Of a stretch of 64,000 nucleotides of DNA, positions 46,206 to 59,600 are shown piece after piece (the first letter of the stretch is position 1; each line of letters begins with the position of its first letter). Position numbers and translations under genes: made by a program. The DNA comes from Saururus chinensis. Taxonomy: Eukaryota > Streptophyta > Magnoliopsida > Piperales > Saururaceae. Below the pieces are notes generated by a model. That model was not told where the DNA came from and did no database searches. It saw nothing but the letters and a program-made list of their open reading frames with translations. The stretch spans positions 1,296,501 to 1,360,500 of the forward strand of contig CP141146.1 of NCBI GenBank assembly GCA_035235625.1, in the 5' to 3' direction.

Positions 46206-47753
46206 AAATGCATGTAGGTTTAGTCACGAGTGGATCATCTTCATCTGCTCTTCTAGACTCGATGGATCCCACTGTATCTTCTGTACATGATCAGATGCTA
46301 GTGGATATATTTTGTGACTCAACAGCCACCAGCAATTCAATTACAGAAGGATATGTGCAAGAGGATATTGCTATTGAACAAGAACAAGTTTTCAACCAGA
46401 GCTCGTCACAATTTCATTTCAGATTCTTTTGTGGTTGGATCTGGGAACAATGAGATGTGGGGAGGTGTTAAGTTGTCAAACGGTTCGAGAGATTGCTACG
46501 GGTATATAAAAAGCCAACTATGATCGTGCATGGCCACTAGAATCCTTTGAAGGTAAGCTTTTCGTTTTTCTAACCATGAACAGAACATGTGAATGCTCTG
46601 TTTTGCGCAGCCAGAAGGTTGAAGATGACGGTTCAGGGCCGGATTATTTAAATCTGGTTCGATCCGGCTCAATAAAGAAAACTCACATATTATACCGACT
46701 AAATCGGGTCCGGTTCAGTAGGTTAAAATAATTAGAAAAATGTGGGAAAAAATAAGAATGACCTTGAGCATATTCTGAGTGTATGTACCAAGTTTCAGAC
46801 AAGGGGAAAATCCTGAAGTCCTTCTAATGACTAATTTACCCTTGTGAGCTCACGCGTAGCGTAATGATTAATAAGCAGAATTTGGAGCCCAGTTCAAGGG
46901 CCTATGAGAGGATTTAAAAATTTAAAAAAATCTCAGTCATATTTTAATGTGTATCCTAAACTTGTACTAAGCCATAAGCTAGATAAAAATCCTAGTAAGT
47001 AGATATTTGACTATTTTACCCCTAGGGTTAATCGTAAACCGTTCAGTCAACCTTGGTCGATTAAAGGGGTTCACAACCCCGCCACATGCCAGGAAAATTA
47101 CAGAGAGTCCATGAAGTCAAGTAGTATGTTTGAGTTCAATTTTGGACCAATTAGATCTCATTAAAGCCTTAAACCAAATAACAAAAATACCCCTATGCAA
47201 ATCGGCCCGCATTCGCATGAATGTTGTTAACAGGCCAATGTGATATTGAAACTTTTGGAGAGGTTAAAGACTTACCCGAGTGCAGAAAGGATTGTATTTA
47301 ATGTTGGATAATTACTCTAATGCCCTGAGGTGCATTATGATCAGTTTTATAAAGATTTATTAAGATAACCCAAGGAGGGTTAGGGCACGAGAGCTCGAAT
47401 AATTCTTATATCATTAATGAATTTTATTATTGATATTATGATATGCTTGGACTTGTGTAGTTCTGATGGTTTATGTTGTTCTTTGTTTCGATTTTTGATA
47501 TTGATGTTGTGATAATAATTTATCACTATCTTAAGATTATTGAAAGATTAATTAATGGGGTTTGATAGCTTTAGATTGGGTGAGAACACCTAATTAAGAT
47601 AAAGACTAAAATACCTCAGAGGGGTTTGGGACTAGTTCATACAGTGAACAAAACCTTTGACCTAACGATTTGCCTTAGTGGATGAACCGATGACATGTCT
47701 CGAGTTGTAAACCTTAGTCTAGAAAGGATTAATAGGGTTTGGGATAGTCATTC
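46206..47753. other. Low-information stretch left of the family B nest
   Basis: A plus frame at 46208-46453 (acidic, Ser/Gln-rich) directly follows the pseudogene and may be a trace of a second exon or gene, but I do not recognise it. From about 46640 the sequence looks like worn retroelement DNA that resumes at 54588 beyond the inserted nest. No gene seen. Confidence 0.4.
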
Positions 47754-48141
47754 TGTCACGCCCCGGCACTGCCCGACCTGAGCCGAACCTGGTCCAAGGG
47801 CCGAACCAATGCACGGGGGTGACAGATTGAAACGATGGAAGAAAAATAGCGGAAGACTTGTGCCCCAACTACGGGCAATCTAATTTACGGAGTTTACACA
47901 CAACTTTGAGCAAGAGTAAATAGGTAGAACCAAAAGCGTTAAACTCTAAATTAAACCAAAATCTCAAACCCACATACTAATAATTCATAGCCACACACTT
48001 GACTCCAAAACAAGTCTCAAAGAAATTAAAGATATAGTATATCACAAATTTAAGACAAGGATCATCCATGAGGTCCTAACATCAAAATAAGATAAATGAA
48101 GAGACATGCAAAACTAGGAGCCTCCACGACTACTCCCAAGC

Positions 48142-51100
48142 TGTCACGCCCCGGCGATGCCTAACCCGAGCTGAACCCGGTCCAGGAGCCGGTCAAGCGC
48201 GCGGGGGCGACGAAGTAAAAGTTGAGAAATGATCTAGCAGAAGACTTAACCCTAACCACGGGCGATTAACAGAAATACGGAGTGCGCACAATCCTTTGAG
48301 CAAGAGTAAACAAAAGGGAAGGAAAAAGTGTTGCTTATCACAAAGTAAACAACAATCTCAAAACCCACAAGCTTAGTTAAGTAAAGCCCACACCGGCTCA
48401 AAATAAGTCATAAGCATCACAACGGTAAAATGAGACATAAATCCAAAACAAGAACCCTACACAAAGGTCCTAAACAACATCATAACTAAGGAAAATAAAC
48501 CACACAGAGAACTCCACGATCATATCCAAGCCACCTCCGACCTTTCCTCGAAGAGGCGATCCTGTCCGTCTGCGTGTCACACCACGCAGCCCCAAATCAA
48601 AACACCAAAGAGGGGTGAGTTTAACAAACTCAGCAATGGTTTTAATATCACTAACAACATCGAAAAATACGATAGTATAGCGATATAATTATTCAAAACA
48701 ACGAATTACATGGTGCATCATTTTCTGATCACACATACATATCACCTAACACTGCATCATAGTGCATAATCAACCTGCATGGATAACATCAACATCAACC
48801 TGCATGGATGTATCTCTAACATACATATTCCCACATGCATAACATCAACATCAACCTGCATGGATGTATCTCTAACATACATATTCCCACATGCATAACA
48901 TCAACATCAACCTGCATGGATGTATCTCTAATATACATACTCCAACATGCATAACATCAACATCAACCTGCATAGATGTATCTCTAACATACATATTCCC
49001 ACATGCATAACATCAACATCAACTTGCATGGATGTATCTCTAACATACATACTCCAACATGCATAACATCAACATCAACATGCATGGATGTATCTCTAAC
49101 ATACATATTCCACATGCATAACATCAACATCAACCTGCATGGATGTATCTCTAACATACATACTCCAACATGCATAACATCAACATCAACCTCCATCAAG
49201 GAGTAATCACACATTAACGTCACACAGACGGGAGCATAAATAAGGCCACGAAGGCGTGTCATGGTCCAAAATTTTACACAAGAATTCAAGAAAGATTGGG
49301 GTTGTCAATCCCTAATACTGCTCGCCCTAGACGATCTTGGCCAAGGATGTCCCATTCTCACACAGAGAATCTAGAGCAGGGGTGTTCGCCCAGGGACATC
49401 TCCTGCGGAGGGAAGAGCTCAAGTTCTCACACAGAGAACCCTAGAACACGTGGTAGCGGGGTGCACACGGCATACCACACTGGATTCTCAGGGTCCAGAT
49501 GACACACATAATAACATTCTCACAATCCGCAAGACAAGTACACAACTCGTCCCCACATTATTCCATTTAACAAGACTCAATCCGGGGAGTGCACTCGTTC
49601 CACACAGGAACTTCAAATCAAAATATGTCATTTCGGACCAATCAACTTGCGATTAATCCACGACCGATCAATCCGGCACACAATTCCATCACATTGCATC
49701 CAATCGGTCAAATTCGATTAATCATGATGAAGCCTCAATTGGAAATCCATTTTCATGATGCATGCAGCATGGTACATATGTGGGCAAAGCATACATGAAT
49801 CCTAATCCATGATAAGTGCTTTCATCAGCCCCTAATGCATCATTCATAATCACAATATCAAGTTTCAATATCATCATTTAACCCCACATGTGTGTGTGTA
49901 TCTAGTAGAAGCATTTCACAAAATGCATATCAACATGCTTGAAAATCAACTCACTACCACACTACACATATGAATTTCTATCCAAACATGAATTCTAGTA
50001 GAAATCATAGAAGAAGAATTCGTTGAAATCATAGCTAGATTCAAAACTCAACCACAAAGGCTAAACACATATAACATCACTCATTTCATCATTGAGTCAT
50101 AGCATTCACCAACATTCACACACCATTAACCACAATCTATCATGACAAATCAGTCCAACAATGATTGTAGTCCTACTGAAAATATGCTTAACCAAAGGGA
50201 AACAACCATTCATAATTTCAAGATAACGATTCCAACATCATGCCACAAAACATAGGTCATTCCACCATCTCTAAGCATATATCTCAACTCCATAAAGTCA
50301 ATAGCATGCATTTCCAGTAGCCTAACATAGCTTAAAACACTCCACATTCATATAAAATTGGCAAGCTAAAGTGAAATCATCAAAATAGGCATCATATGCA
50401 CAACATACAATCTCCTGTGTAGCCGATCGATCACCCTTCAGGCCGTTCGATCGGTTATACGCAAAATTTTGAAATTTATAGTTCAGCCGATCGATCGCCC
50501 TGCAGGGCCGATTGATCGCCAACACGGCAAAACAATCATCTTCTTCCTTTTGTAAATCCAAATCGAAACACCATAGATAACACTTCAAATCCACATCTAA
50601 CACCCTAATCATCATCAAAAGTCCTCCTTGACTTCCAGAACATCAAACAAAACCATAATAATGCAAAACCCTAAGAAATCGGGATTAAATAATTCTATTT
50701 TCTAATCTTACCATTAACACACCAAATCAAGCAACCCATTTCAAAATAAGCTAAAAATGAAGAGTTTTACCATGGATAAACAGAGATTTCAAAGACCCAT
50801 TACCTCAGCACTTGATTAAGCTCGGATTGGAGAGTCACCCTTCTTAAAATCCTTGAAAACACAATGAGTTTGAATTAAACCCTAATAGAAATCGATTCTC
50901 AAGAAATCCCTAATTAAATCTTAGATCTAGGGCTTATTGGTAGTAAAAATCAAAATTTGAATGTTAGGGTTTATAGTAAAACAAAAATCAGTAGTTTTTG
51001 ATGGTAAAAAACGAATTGAATCAAGGGGAAAATGGTAGATTTGGAAGAAATTAAGAAGAAAGCCATGGATTAGTGCTTAATTAGAGTAAGCTTACCTTAA

Positions 51101-51616
51101 TCAGCTTCTAATTCGGGCCTAAGTGGGGATTAGGCTAGCCCTCCTTCCTTAGCCTATGCCCAAAAATGGAAATGGCTCAGGTTTGCCCTTTTATAGTAAG
51201 GGTTGGGGTATGCATAGGTAAGTTTTGAGGTGTAAATAGGAAAAGTAGGCAAAAAGTGGGTATTTTACAAATTTAAACACTGATTAAGCCTAATAAAATT
51301 CTAAAAATTTTTGTATGACCTTATGTATATGTCTAGGTTCATTTGACCCAAAAATAAAATTTTCGACGGTGGGGCCAGGGGTCCCGCCAAAACCCTAATT
51401 TTTGGGAAAATAGTGAAAATTCCAAAAAATCCCAAAAATTCACATTTGGTCTAAAATCACTTAAAACCACTAATGTTGAAGTTAATTTTGGTTAAAACCA
51501 TCACAAACACTATTTATTTTACGAAATCACCGAATAAGATCAGAAAACGCGTTAATCTCACGATAACCCATAATTAAAGAAAATCGAAACCCGGTTTAAA
51601 GATGAGGGTCCTTACA
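48142..51616 (-). mobile_element. Family B solo-LTR-like element, copy 3, nested in copy 2 (3,475 bp)
   Basis: On the minus strand starts TGTAAGGACCCTC (51616) and ends GGGGCGTGACA (48142). Flanks are CAAGC and CAAGT, a target duplication with one change. It interrupts copy 2 near the latter's 3' end. TATA (TATAAAAGG, about 51187-51195), donor-like TTAAG/GTAAGC (51096/51095) and CTGAG/GTAATGG (50804/50803) match copy 1. The CGATCGATCGG palindrome block lies at 50420-50525. It has the same roughly 56-bp array as copy 1, with about seven units. Confidence 0.83.
48778..49192 (-). repeat. Tandem array, about seven units of 56-57 bp, in family B copy 3
   Basis: Units contain CAACCTGCATGGATG, TATCTCTAACATACATA and TTCCCACATGCATAACATC, the reverse complement of the array in copy 1 (five units). 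The unit count differs between copies, so the array expands or contracts after insertion. Confidence 0.85.
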
Positions 51617-52107
51617 CAAGTTCTCTCCAACCTTTCCTCATATAGAGGATCCTGTATGTCTACGTGTCGTGCCACACAGCCCCAAAACAAAAACAAGAAA
51701 GTGGGTGAGTATAAAAACTCAATAATGATTTGAATATAACTATAATCACCAGAAAATACAACGACATGGCAATGCAACAAATCAAATCTAAGATTAACAT
51801 GTTATACCACTTTCTGAGCTTACATTCATATTACATAAACCTACATAATAGTGTCTCAATTACACACTTTCTGATCATGCATTCATATCTTATAAACCTG
51901 CATAGTAGTGTCTCAATCACACACTTTCTGATCATGCATTCATATCACATAAACTTGCATGAGATGTATCTCTAACATACATTTCAGATCATGCATCAAT
52001 ATCATACAAACCTTAATGAGATGTATCTCTAACATACAATTCAGATCATGCATGTATAAGTGTCTCACACACACACTAGTCTAACATGCAAGTCCACATA
52101 CGGAGAG

Positions 52108-52375
52108 AATAAACCTGCTCCTCAAGGCCAAAGCCTTCGAGCAACTCCTGCTCCTTAAGGCCGAACCCCTCGAGCAACTCCTGCTCTTTAAGGTCAAAGC
52201 CTTCGAGCAACTCCTGCTCCTCAAGGCCGAAGCCCTCGAGCAACTCATGCTCCTCAAGGCCGAAACACTCAAGCAACTCCTACTCTTCAAGGCCGAAGCC
52301 CTCGAGCAACTCTTGCTCCTCAAGGCCGAAGCCCTCGAGCAACTCCTGCCCATCAAGCCTAAACACCCGGGCAAC
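52108..52375 (-). repeat. 33-bp tandem array, about eight units, in family B copy 2
   Basis: The unit carries GAGCAACTCCTGCTCCTCAA then GGCCGAAGCCCTC. Being a multiple of three, it leaves open frames on both strands (LLEGFGLEEQE on minus). Those frames have no start context or relatives and are best read as a by-product of the repeat. Confidence 0.85.
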
Positions 52376-54587
52376 CCTGCTTGTCAAGACCAAAGTCCCA
52401 AACAACAATACCTCATAAGCCGGTGCACTCGGACAAACCAGCTGGATTCTCAGGGTCCAGATAATCATAATAATCTCAATCCGCAAGACAAGTACACAAC
52501 TCGTCCCTACATAACTCCATTTAACTAGACTCAACCCAGGGAGTATCCATGTTCCACATAGGAACTCAAATAAAAAATATGTTCTTTCGGACCAACTAAG
52601 TTTTGATTAATTTATCGAGCGATTAATTCGACACACAATCTCAATCATTGCATACAACCGATCAATTCCAATTAACCAACGGTAAAACCTCATTCATGAA
52701 GTCCGATCCATGATGCATGATATCATGATACATTCGTGAGCAAGATTTACGTGGATTTCCAACACATGGAACACGGTCCTAATTAGTCCCCTCATGCATC
52801 ATAATCATCTCGTAATTAACTACAATGTCATAGTAGATTCCCCATATGTGTGTATTCATGCATATCCTAAGCATACAATCAATGCTTTGATATAAACTCA
52901 TAAGGCAACCTATACATGCTTAACTCATTCAAAATAATGAATTCTAACTGAAATCACAAGCAAAATCCACCACAAAGCTTAAATCTATCCATGTGAAGTT
53001 GAATATTCTCATCCACAACCATGATTTTTTCATACATTAAGCTACAACATGAGCACATCCATACCCCATAAATCATACTCATTATAGGAGAACTCATCCC
53101 ACCATTTTTCTCATAGCATCCCTGCTAGAAACATATTCCAATCACAAGAATTGCCAACATGCACAAGTTCAAGGTACTTCAATATCAATGTGCATAACTA
53201 TCAACATAATATCATGCCACAAGACTATACTTAAACACATTCCATAAATTTTTTATCATCAATTCTACACCTCCAGTAGCCTAATATCATCATATAATAC
53301 CTCTCATAACCATTAGAATCATCAAATAGAGTAAAACATTGAAATGTGCACAAGTTTCAAAAATAGCAAAAACTACGGTGTAGCTGTTCGATCGCCTTAC
53401 AGGGACGTTCGATTGGCTATACTACAAATATGTCAAAAATGTAGTGTTTCTATTCTAACGCCCTGGTAGGCCGTTCTAACGCCAACACATCAATTTTGAC
53501 CTTCTTCTTTATTTTCGAAAATCAAACCGAAACACCATGAAAATACCTTCAAATCTTCATCCATGGTACCAAACATTAACAAAAACTCATAAAATTTTCC
53601 AGAACACTCATCTATATCATCCTAAGACAAAACCCTAAGAAATTGAGATGAAAGATTAGCATTTACTAAACCCACCATTAGAGCACTAAATCAAGCAAAC
53701 CCATTCCAAATAAACCATGAAAAATCGAGATTTTACCATAAGAAAATTGAGATTTTGAAGACCCATTACCTTGTCACTTGTTTAGGTTCGGATTTCACCT
53801 TCACCCTTCTTGGAAACCTTCCAAAAACATAGTGTCTAAGTTAAACTCCATTAAAAATCGATTTAACATTGAAAACCTTGAAGAAATCTTAATCTAGGGT
53901 TTGTTAAGCATAAAAAACGAATTTTAATAAGTAGGATTTGAAGTAAGGGAGTAAATCAGTGACTTTGATGCTTGAAATCGATTCAAATCAAAGGGGAAAG
54001 GATAGATTAAGAATATATTAGGAGAAGATTTAGGGTTTAAGCTTAATTAAAGAAGAACATACCTTAATCCATTCTAATCAGGGCCTAATTGGGGAACTGG
54101 GCCTTAATCACCTCCTCCCAGCCTATTCCCAAAATGGAAATGGCTAAGCCCTTTTTCTTTTACAGTAAGGCTTGGGGTACACTTAATGAACTAATGGGGT
54201 GTAAATAGAATTTTGGGCTAAAAATAGGTATTTTGAAGTTTTGAGCACTAATTAAATCCGATAAAATTATAAAAGTTTTTGTATGAGCTTAAGTTGATGT
54301 TTGGGGCATTTTGGTCTAAAAATCTTAATTTTGTCGGTGGGGCCCACAGGGGTCCCGCCAAACCCTAATTTTTGGAAAATTAGTAAAATTTAAAAAAAAA
54401 TCTCAAAAATTCAGAATTGACTAAAAACTATTTAAAACTTATAAATATGAAATTGGTTTTTGATTAAAACCTTTAGAAAATACCCAATTTTATAAAATTG
54501 TCCTGAACAGATCAGAATTAATATTAAACCACATAAAAGCATTTCAACAAAATAAATTCAAACCGGTTTATGATAAGGGATCTTACA

Positions 54588-56658
54588 CATTCGGAATCCT
54601 AGCTTATAGATGAGCAAGATAGTGTTCAAAATGGTTTCCTAAGTTTTAGCTTTTTGAGGAGCCGCTAATTTGACCGTGTAGTTGCACCTCCCCATTGGAG
54701 GGTGTTCCATGTGAGTCGGGCTCACCACAGATCTATTAAGGATATTTTAGTATACACGCATTTAGGGTCGATGACATCCTGCTTGGTTGGCGTCTCTGAC
54801 CACTTCTGTTCAGGTACAGTTGTGGGTCATGCCCTTCCACTCCGGTCAGGTCCTTATGGGCTAAGTTGGGATATGGTACTTCCTGGTGGATTCCACGGGC
54901 CTGGTACATTCTAGGGTGTTTCGTTATCATTTGTCACTTAGGTTGACATCTGATGAGTCTGTTTGTCATTGAGATTAGACAAAGATATTAATTATTGAAC
55001 AATGGTTCGAGAGATAATTAATAATATTTATTGAAATTGCTTGTTTAATTAGAATAAGTGGAATGATTAAAGGACTTGCATAAAATGTAGGTTGCTTGAA
55101 AATACTTAAGCATTGCATGTGTGATGTTATGCTTCTTAGTATAATGTAGTATTAGGTAGAACTATGTTTGGATCTGATTTTGTTGGAAACATTGAAGATG
55201 TTGTCTTATGAGTACGTAGGCAACTAACATCGGGTGATGTTGGCCCAATCCAAAAAATATTAAATAATATTTTAGTTCTTTTGAATGCTCCTCCAAGGGG
55301 AGGAGATATTTTGTTGCATGTTTGGTCTTGTTTGCTTGTAGGTTCTTTAGATGGGGACGTTGCGAGATCAGGACGTTAGTGGGCATTTGATGACGACGTT
55401 GCATTAGTGGGATCTAGTTTCTTACTTCTGCAATCGTGTAAGTAATTGTAATTACTTGCGTGAGAGCCAACTTTACTTGATTATTTATTTTCGGAAAGAT
55501 GATGACTTGTACTTAGAGGGTTAACCTGCTATTTACAGAATTTGACATGTATAATAATATCATATGCTTTGATATTCGTAGTTGTGAACCCCATTTATCA
55601 CAACCTGAATATTTAATCGAATGATTTGTTTTGTGTTTAAGAAAGAAAGAAAAATTTATCGTGATTTATTGTGTGTCCTTTATTGTAAAAAGGGTTTTAA
55701 AAATATGATTCATGATAATTATCCCATAATTTTGAAATTTTTTGCACACTATAGCAATTCTAGTATTGTAAGGACTCATAGGGTCATATATCGATCCAGA
55801 TAAGTCTAATTTGATCCAAGCCTTATCCATTGAGTTAGAAACTCAATAAAAATCATCTACAATGATTTTGGTAGCATTCTAATTTCATTTGGAAACAAGA
55901 GACACGTTTGAACATGGGATTAAGAAACTGTAAAATTTGACCCATGTGTCTTACATAAAGTATAGTTAATACCATATTATAAAAAAAAAACTTAAAAATT
56001 AAACATCAAACTTGACACATTAGGGAATATTTGAAAATTTTGTTGAGGCTAGACCGATAAGATAAAGCCCCAAGTTGTCCTTGAAAGTAAGAATCATGCC
56101 ATTTAACATAAATCAGGGTTCATGAGAACATTGGTTGATTGTTAAAAATTCACAAAAAGTTATAAAATTTCACTAGAGGACCTTGAGGAATTCTTGAGTG
56201 TCTCAAAGTAATTTCAAGTCAAAAAGACTACAAAAAGGCCCGAACCAGGTTGGCCAATCTCGGTATGTAGTGAATTCTAGGAACATGACATCATGGTAGA
56301 GAAGGAACTAAGCATACTCTCACAAATTTTTCATTAATATAACTTTATAACTCATGAACAATGATGATCTTAATCCCTCATCATGCTTTAAAAAGGGTAG
56401 GCAATCATGGAAAACTTGATAATTCAGCATATGTCATCACATGTAACCATATACAACAAAGAAAAATCAAAGCTTGTAACATAGACTAATCCCTAGTTTA
56501 TGCCAAGCTACTAACTCATGAAATCGTGTTATAAATATCCATAAATCATTCAATTCAATCATCTCTAACCCTAATGTCGTAATTTAGGGTAGAAGATGGC
56601 CTTATGGCCGTTGAAATATGATATAATGCACATGAGGCTTCTAGTACAACTTGCAAGC
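54588..56658. other. Spacer between two family B insertions
   Basis: No gene recognised. TGTAAGGACTCATAGGGTC near 55767 looks like a further LTR-type start but its end was not found. The short frames (up to 80 codons) match nothing known. Confidence 0.4.
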
Positions 56659-59600
56659 TGTGAGATCCACGAACTTGAACTGGTTTTAATTCATTATGTT
56701 TAATTGTTTTATGTGGTTTAAGCCGTTTTCTGATCAATTTTGATGATTTTTGGAAATAAAGGTTACAAAGGTTTTAAAAAAAATAACTTCATATTCATGA
56801 GTTTTAAGTGATTTAAAACCAATTATAAAATTTTGGATTTTTTGGATATTTTTCAAAAATTAGGGTTTGGCGGGACCCCCCCGTGGGCCCCACGGTCGAA
56901 TTTAGGGTCTTTAGTCCAAAACGTCCCAAATATCAAAGGAAGTTATTACAAAAAAATTCAAATTTTTTTAGCCTTAATTAGAGGTTAAATTGCCAAATTT
57001 CCTAATTTTAGTTAAAAACTCTATTTTACCCTAAATTTCAATTAGGTATACCCCAATCCTTCTTATAAAAAGAAAGGAGCTGAGCCATTTCTAAATTAGG
57101 AATAGGTTGAGCTAGAGATTTGGAGCCTAATCCCTAATTAGGCCCAAAAAAGAAAGGATTAGAGGTGAGTTTTGCTTAATAATTGCTTAATCTTTAGGGT
57201 TTTTATTGAAATCCTCTTAATCTTGTCTTCCCCCATCGATTTAATCTATTTTGAAAGTATTAAATCACTATTTTACTTTCCTATTTCAAACCCTAACCTT
57301 CAAATTTTTATTTTTATGTCTCCTAAGCTCTAGATCTAGGGTTTGCTTTATGATTTTCAAGTTTAAATCGAGTTTAGGTGTGTTTTAACATAAAAATCTT
57401 CTTTTTGGAAAGTTTTGAAGGTGGTTGAAGGATTAATCTGACTCAAATCAAGTGGAGAGGTAATGGGCTTTCAAATCTCAGCCTTGTTATGGTGAAAATC
57501 TCAATTTTATGGGTTTTACTTTAATGGGTTTTCTTCATTTTCTTCATTAAGGCTTTAATGGTAGATTTATGAAATTCTAATCTATTGCCTTGATTTCTTT
57601 GGGTTTTACTTTGGAATGAGTTCAATTAGCTTTCTAGAATGTTTGATTTAATTTTGATGGTGCATGAGGCTTGAGATGAAGGTTTTATGGTTCTTTAATG
57701 GTGTTTCAGTTTTGAATTTTGAAAGGAAGAAGAAGGCTCAATCTTCTTGTTGGCGATTGATCGGGCCTAGTGGCCGATCGATCGGGTAGATCAATGGTCT
57801 GCCAAGCTGATCGATCGGCTATACAACATTTCTGCAAGTTTTGGATTTTGATGCTCACTTCGGTGTTTTTACTCAATTGATGATTTTAACATTTATGGGG
57901 AGTGTTTTATGTTGGAATTAAGCTACTAGAAAGGTGTAGAATTTGTGATGGAGATTTATGGAGTATGCTTAAGTACTTGTTATGTGGAATTATATGTTGA
58001 TAGTTATACATGTTAACATTGAATTATCTTGAATCTATGGATGATGAAATTCTTATAATTGGAGCATATTTCCAACAGGGATATTACATGGTAAATGATA
58101 AGATATATCAACATATAATAAGAATGGATTGTGGGTGAATGATGTTATTATGTTATAGCTTCATGTGTAAACTAATCATGCTTGTAGGAGTTAAGCATTT
58201 GATTTCACATGAACGAAGTTTTGGTTTATGGAAGATTTCACCCTAAATTTTAGTTAGTAATCATGATTTGAATGTGTTTATGTCACGTACGAGGTTTTTC
58301 CACACATTTACTTTAAAACTTTACTAAAATTTCTCTTTCAAAATGTAGATGTAAATCAAATTAATTAACAAAATTCAAAACCTGTGAAAACAACTTTCAT
58401 AAATTAATTCATCATATGACAAAACTAAAATTCTCAGGCGTGACCCAAAACAAAAATATATAAGTAAAACTCGCCATGGCCATGGTTTTTAAAAATAAAT
58501 ACATCCCAGGCCTTTCTAAGTATAAGTTCTTTAACAGTTTGTGTTCTCATTCATATATAGATACACAAGTCCAGAAAATACTACACTTCTCTTACCTTAA
58601 TCAATATATGAAATCATGGCACTAAAATCTACGTAGCTTCACTACGATTTTGCTGCACTCTAGGTCGAGGAAGGATAGTCCACCATGGGGATATAGTCCA
58701 GTCCAAAAAGCTATCAATCTACTTGCAAAAGCCTCCGGACGAAGGGGCTAAAAAGATAGGGTGAGTATTTTTATACTCAGTAGGAAAATACTCAGTAGGG
58801 GAAAAAAATAAATCAATGAACTCCATAAGTTCATATATACATGCTTCCATGCAATCATACATGAAGCAAATAGAATAAGAAACGAAAATACGTCACACAT
58901 ACAAATCATCATATAAGCTAAACTTACACATACTCATATAACATGCTCTTACACTTACACTCTGAATCAGTCTTATCAGTTTACTCATACAAACGTATGC
59001 TTATACTTACAACATACACCTACTTGTATGACCTTATTCGTATAAACTTACTTGCATGACCTTACTCGTACAATTTTACTCTTACACATAAATGTACCCT
59101 TACATATTCCTTAGAAGCTTACACTTACAATTACCGTCTGAATCAAAGTCTCACCAACTTATTCGTAAAATCTTACTCATACGCATAAACTTACTCTTAC
59201 TGTCTTCCTTAGAAGCTCACACTTACTCTGGATCTTACACGTACAACTTACTCAGAATCTGAAACATACAACTTACTCTTACTATCGTACACATACTACC
59301 GACAACTGAAGCTCATTACAATTAATAAGCTCCAGTGTCGAAAAGGAAGGGAATGCCATCAGGGATCAACTAGACACCATGGATTTTTTTGAAGGCAAGA
59401 CACACCTATGCTCATGGGACACAAGATTAAACAGGTAAGAGCATATCCATGATACTACTTACCTAAGTGGGCAAATGCCACTCTCTGGGGCCATACAGTG
59501 CCAACAAGGGCTATACAATGCCAACTAAGGGCAGAAAAACATACAGTGTCACTCTTGGGCAGAAATCTTACAGTGCCTCTCTTGGGCAGAACATACAATG

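Larger units (their letters stand above)
47754..54587 (-). mobile_element. Family B solo-LTR-like element, copy 2, split by a nested copy
   Basis: On the minus strand it begins TGTAAGATCCC (at 54587) and ends GGGGCGTGACA (at 47754), flanked by the perfect 5-bp repeat CATTC (47749-47753 and 54588-54592). The inner pieces are 47754-48141 and about 51617-54587, some 3.35 kb once copy 3 is removed. The TATA position (about 54166-54175) is changed to TGTAAAAG, while the donor-like site AAG/GTATGT (54063/54062) is kept. It carries its own 33-bp array at 52.1-52.4 kb. No retroviral protein frames. Confidence 0.83.

Noticed and set aside
48778-49192. CRISPR-like regular repeats
   Set aside because: The host is a plant; units are contiguous with no unique spacers, and the array belongs to a transposable element.
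52076-52374. Leu/Glu-rich repeat protein encoded by the 33-bp array
   Set aside because: Open on both strands only because the unit length is a multiple of three; confined to one transposon copy.
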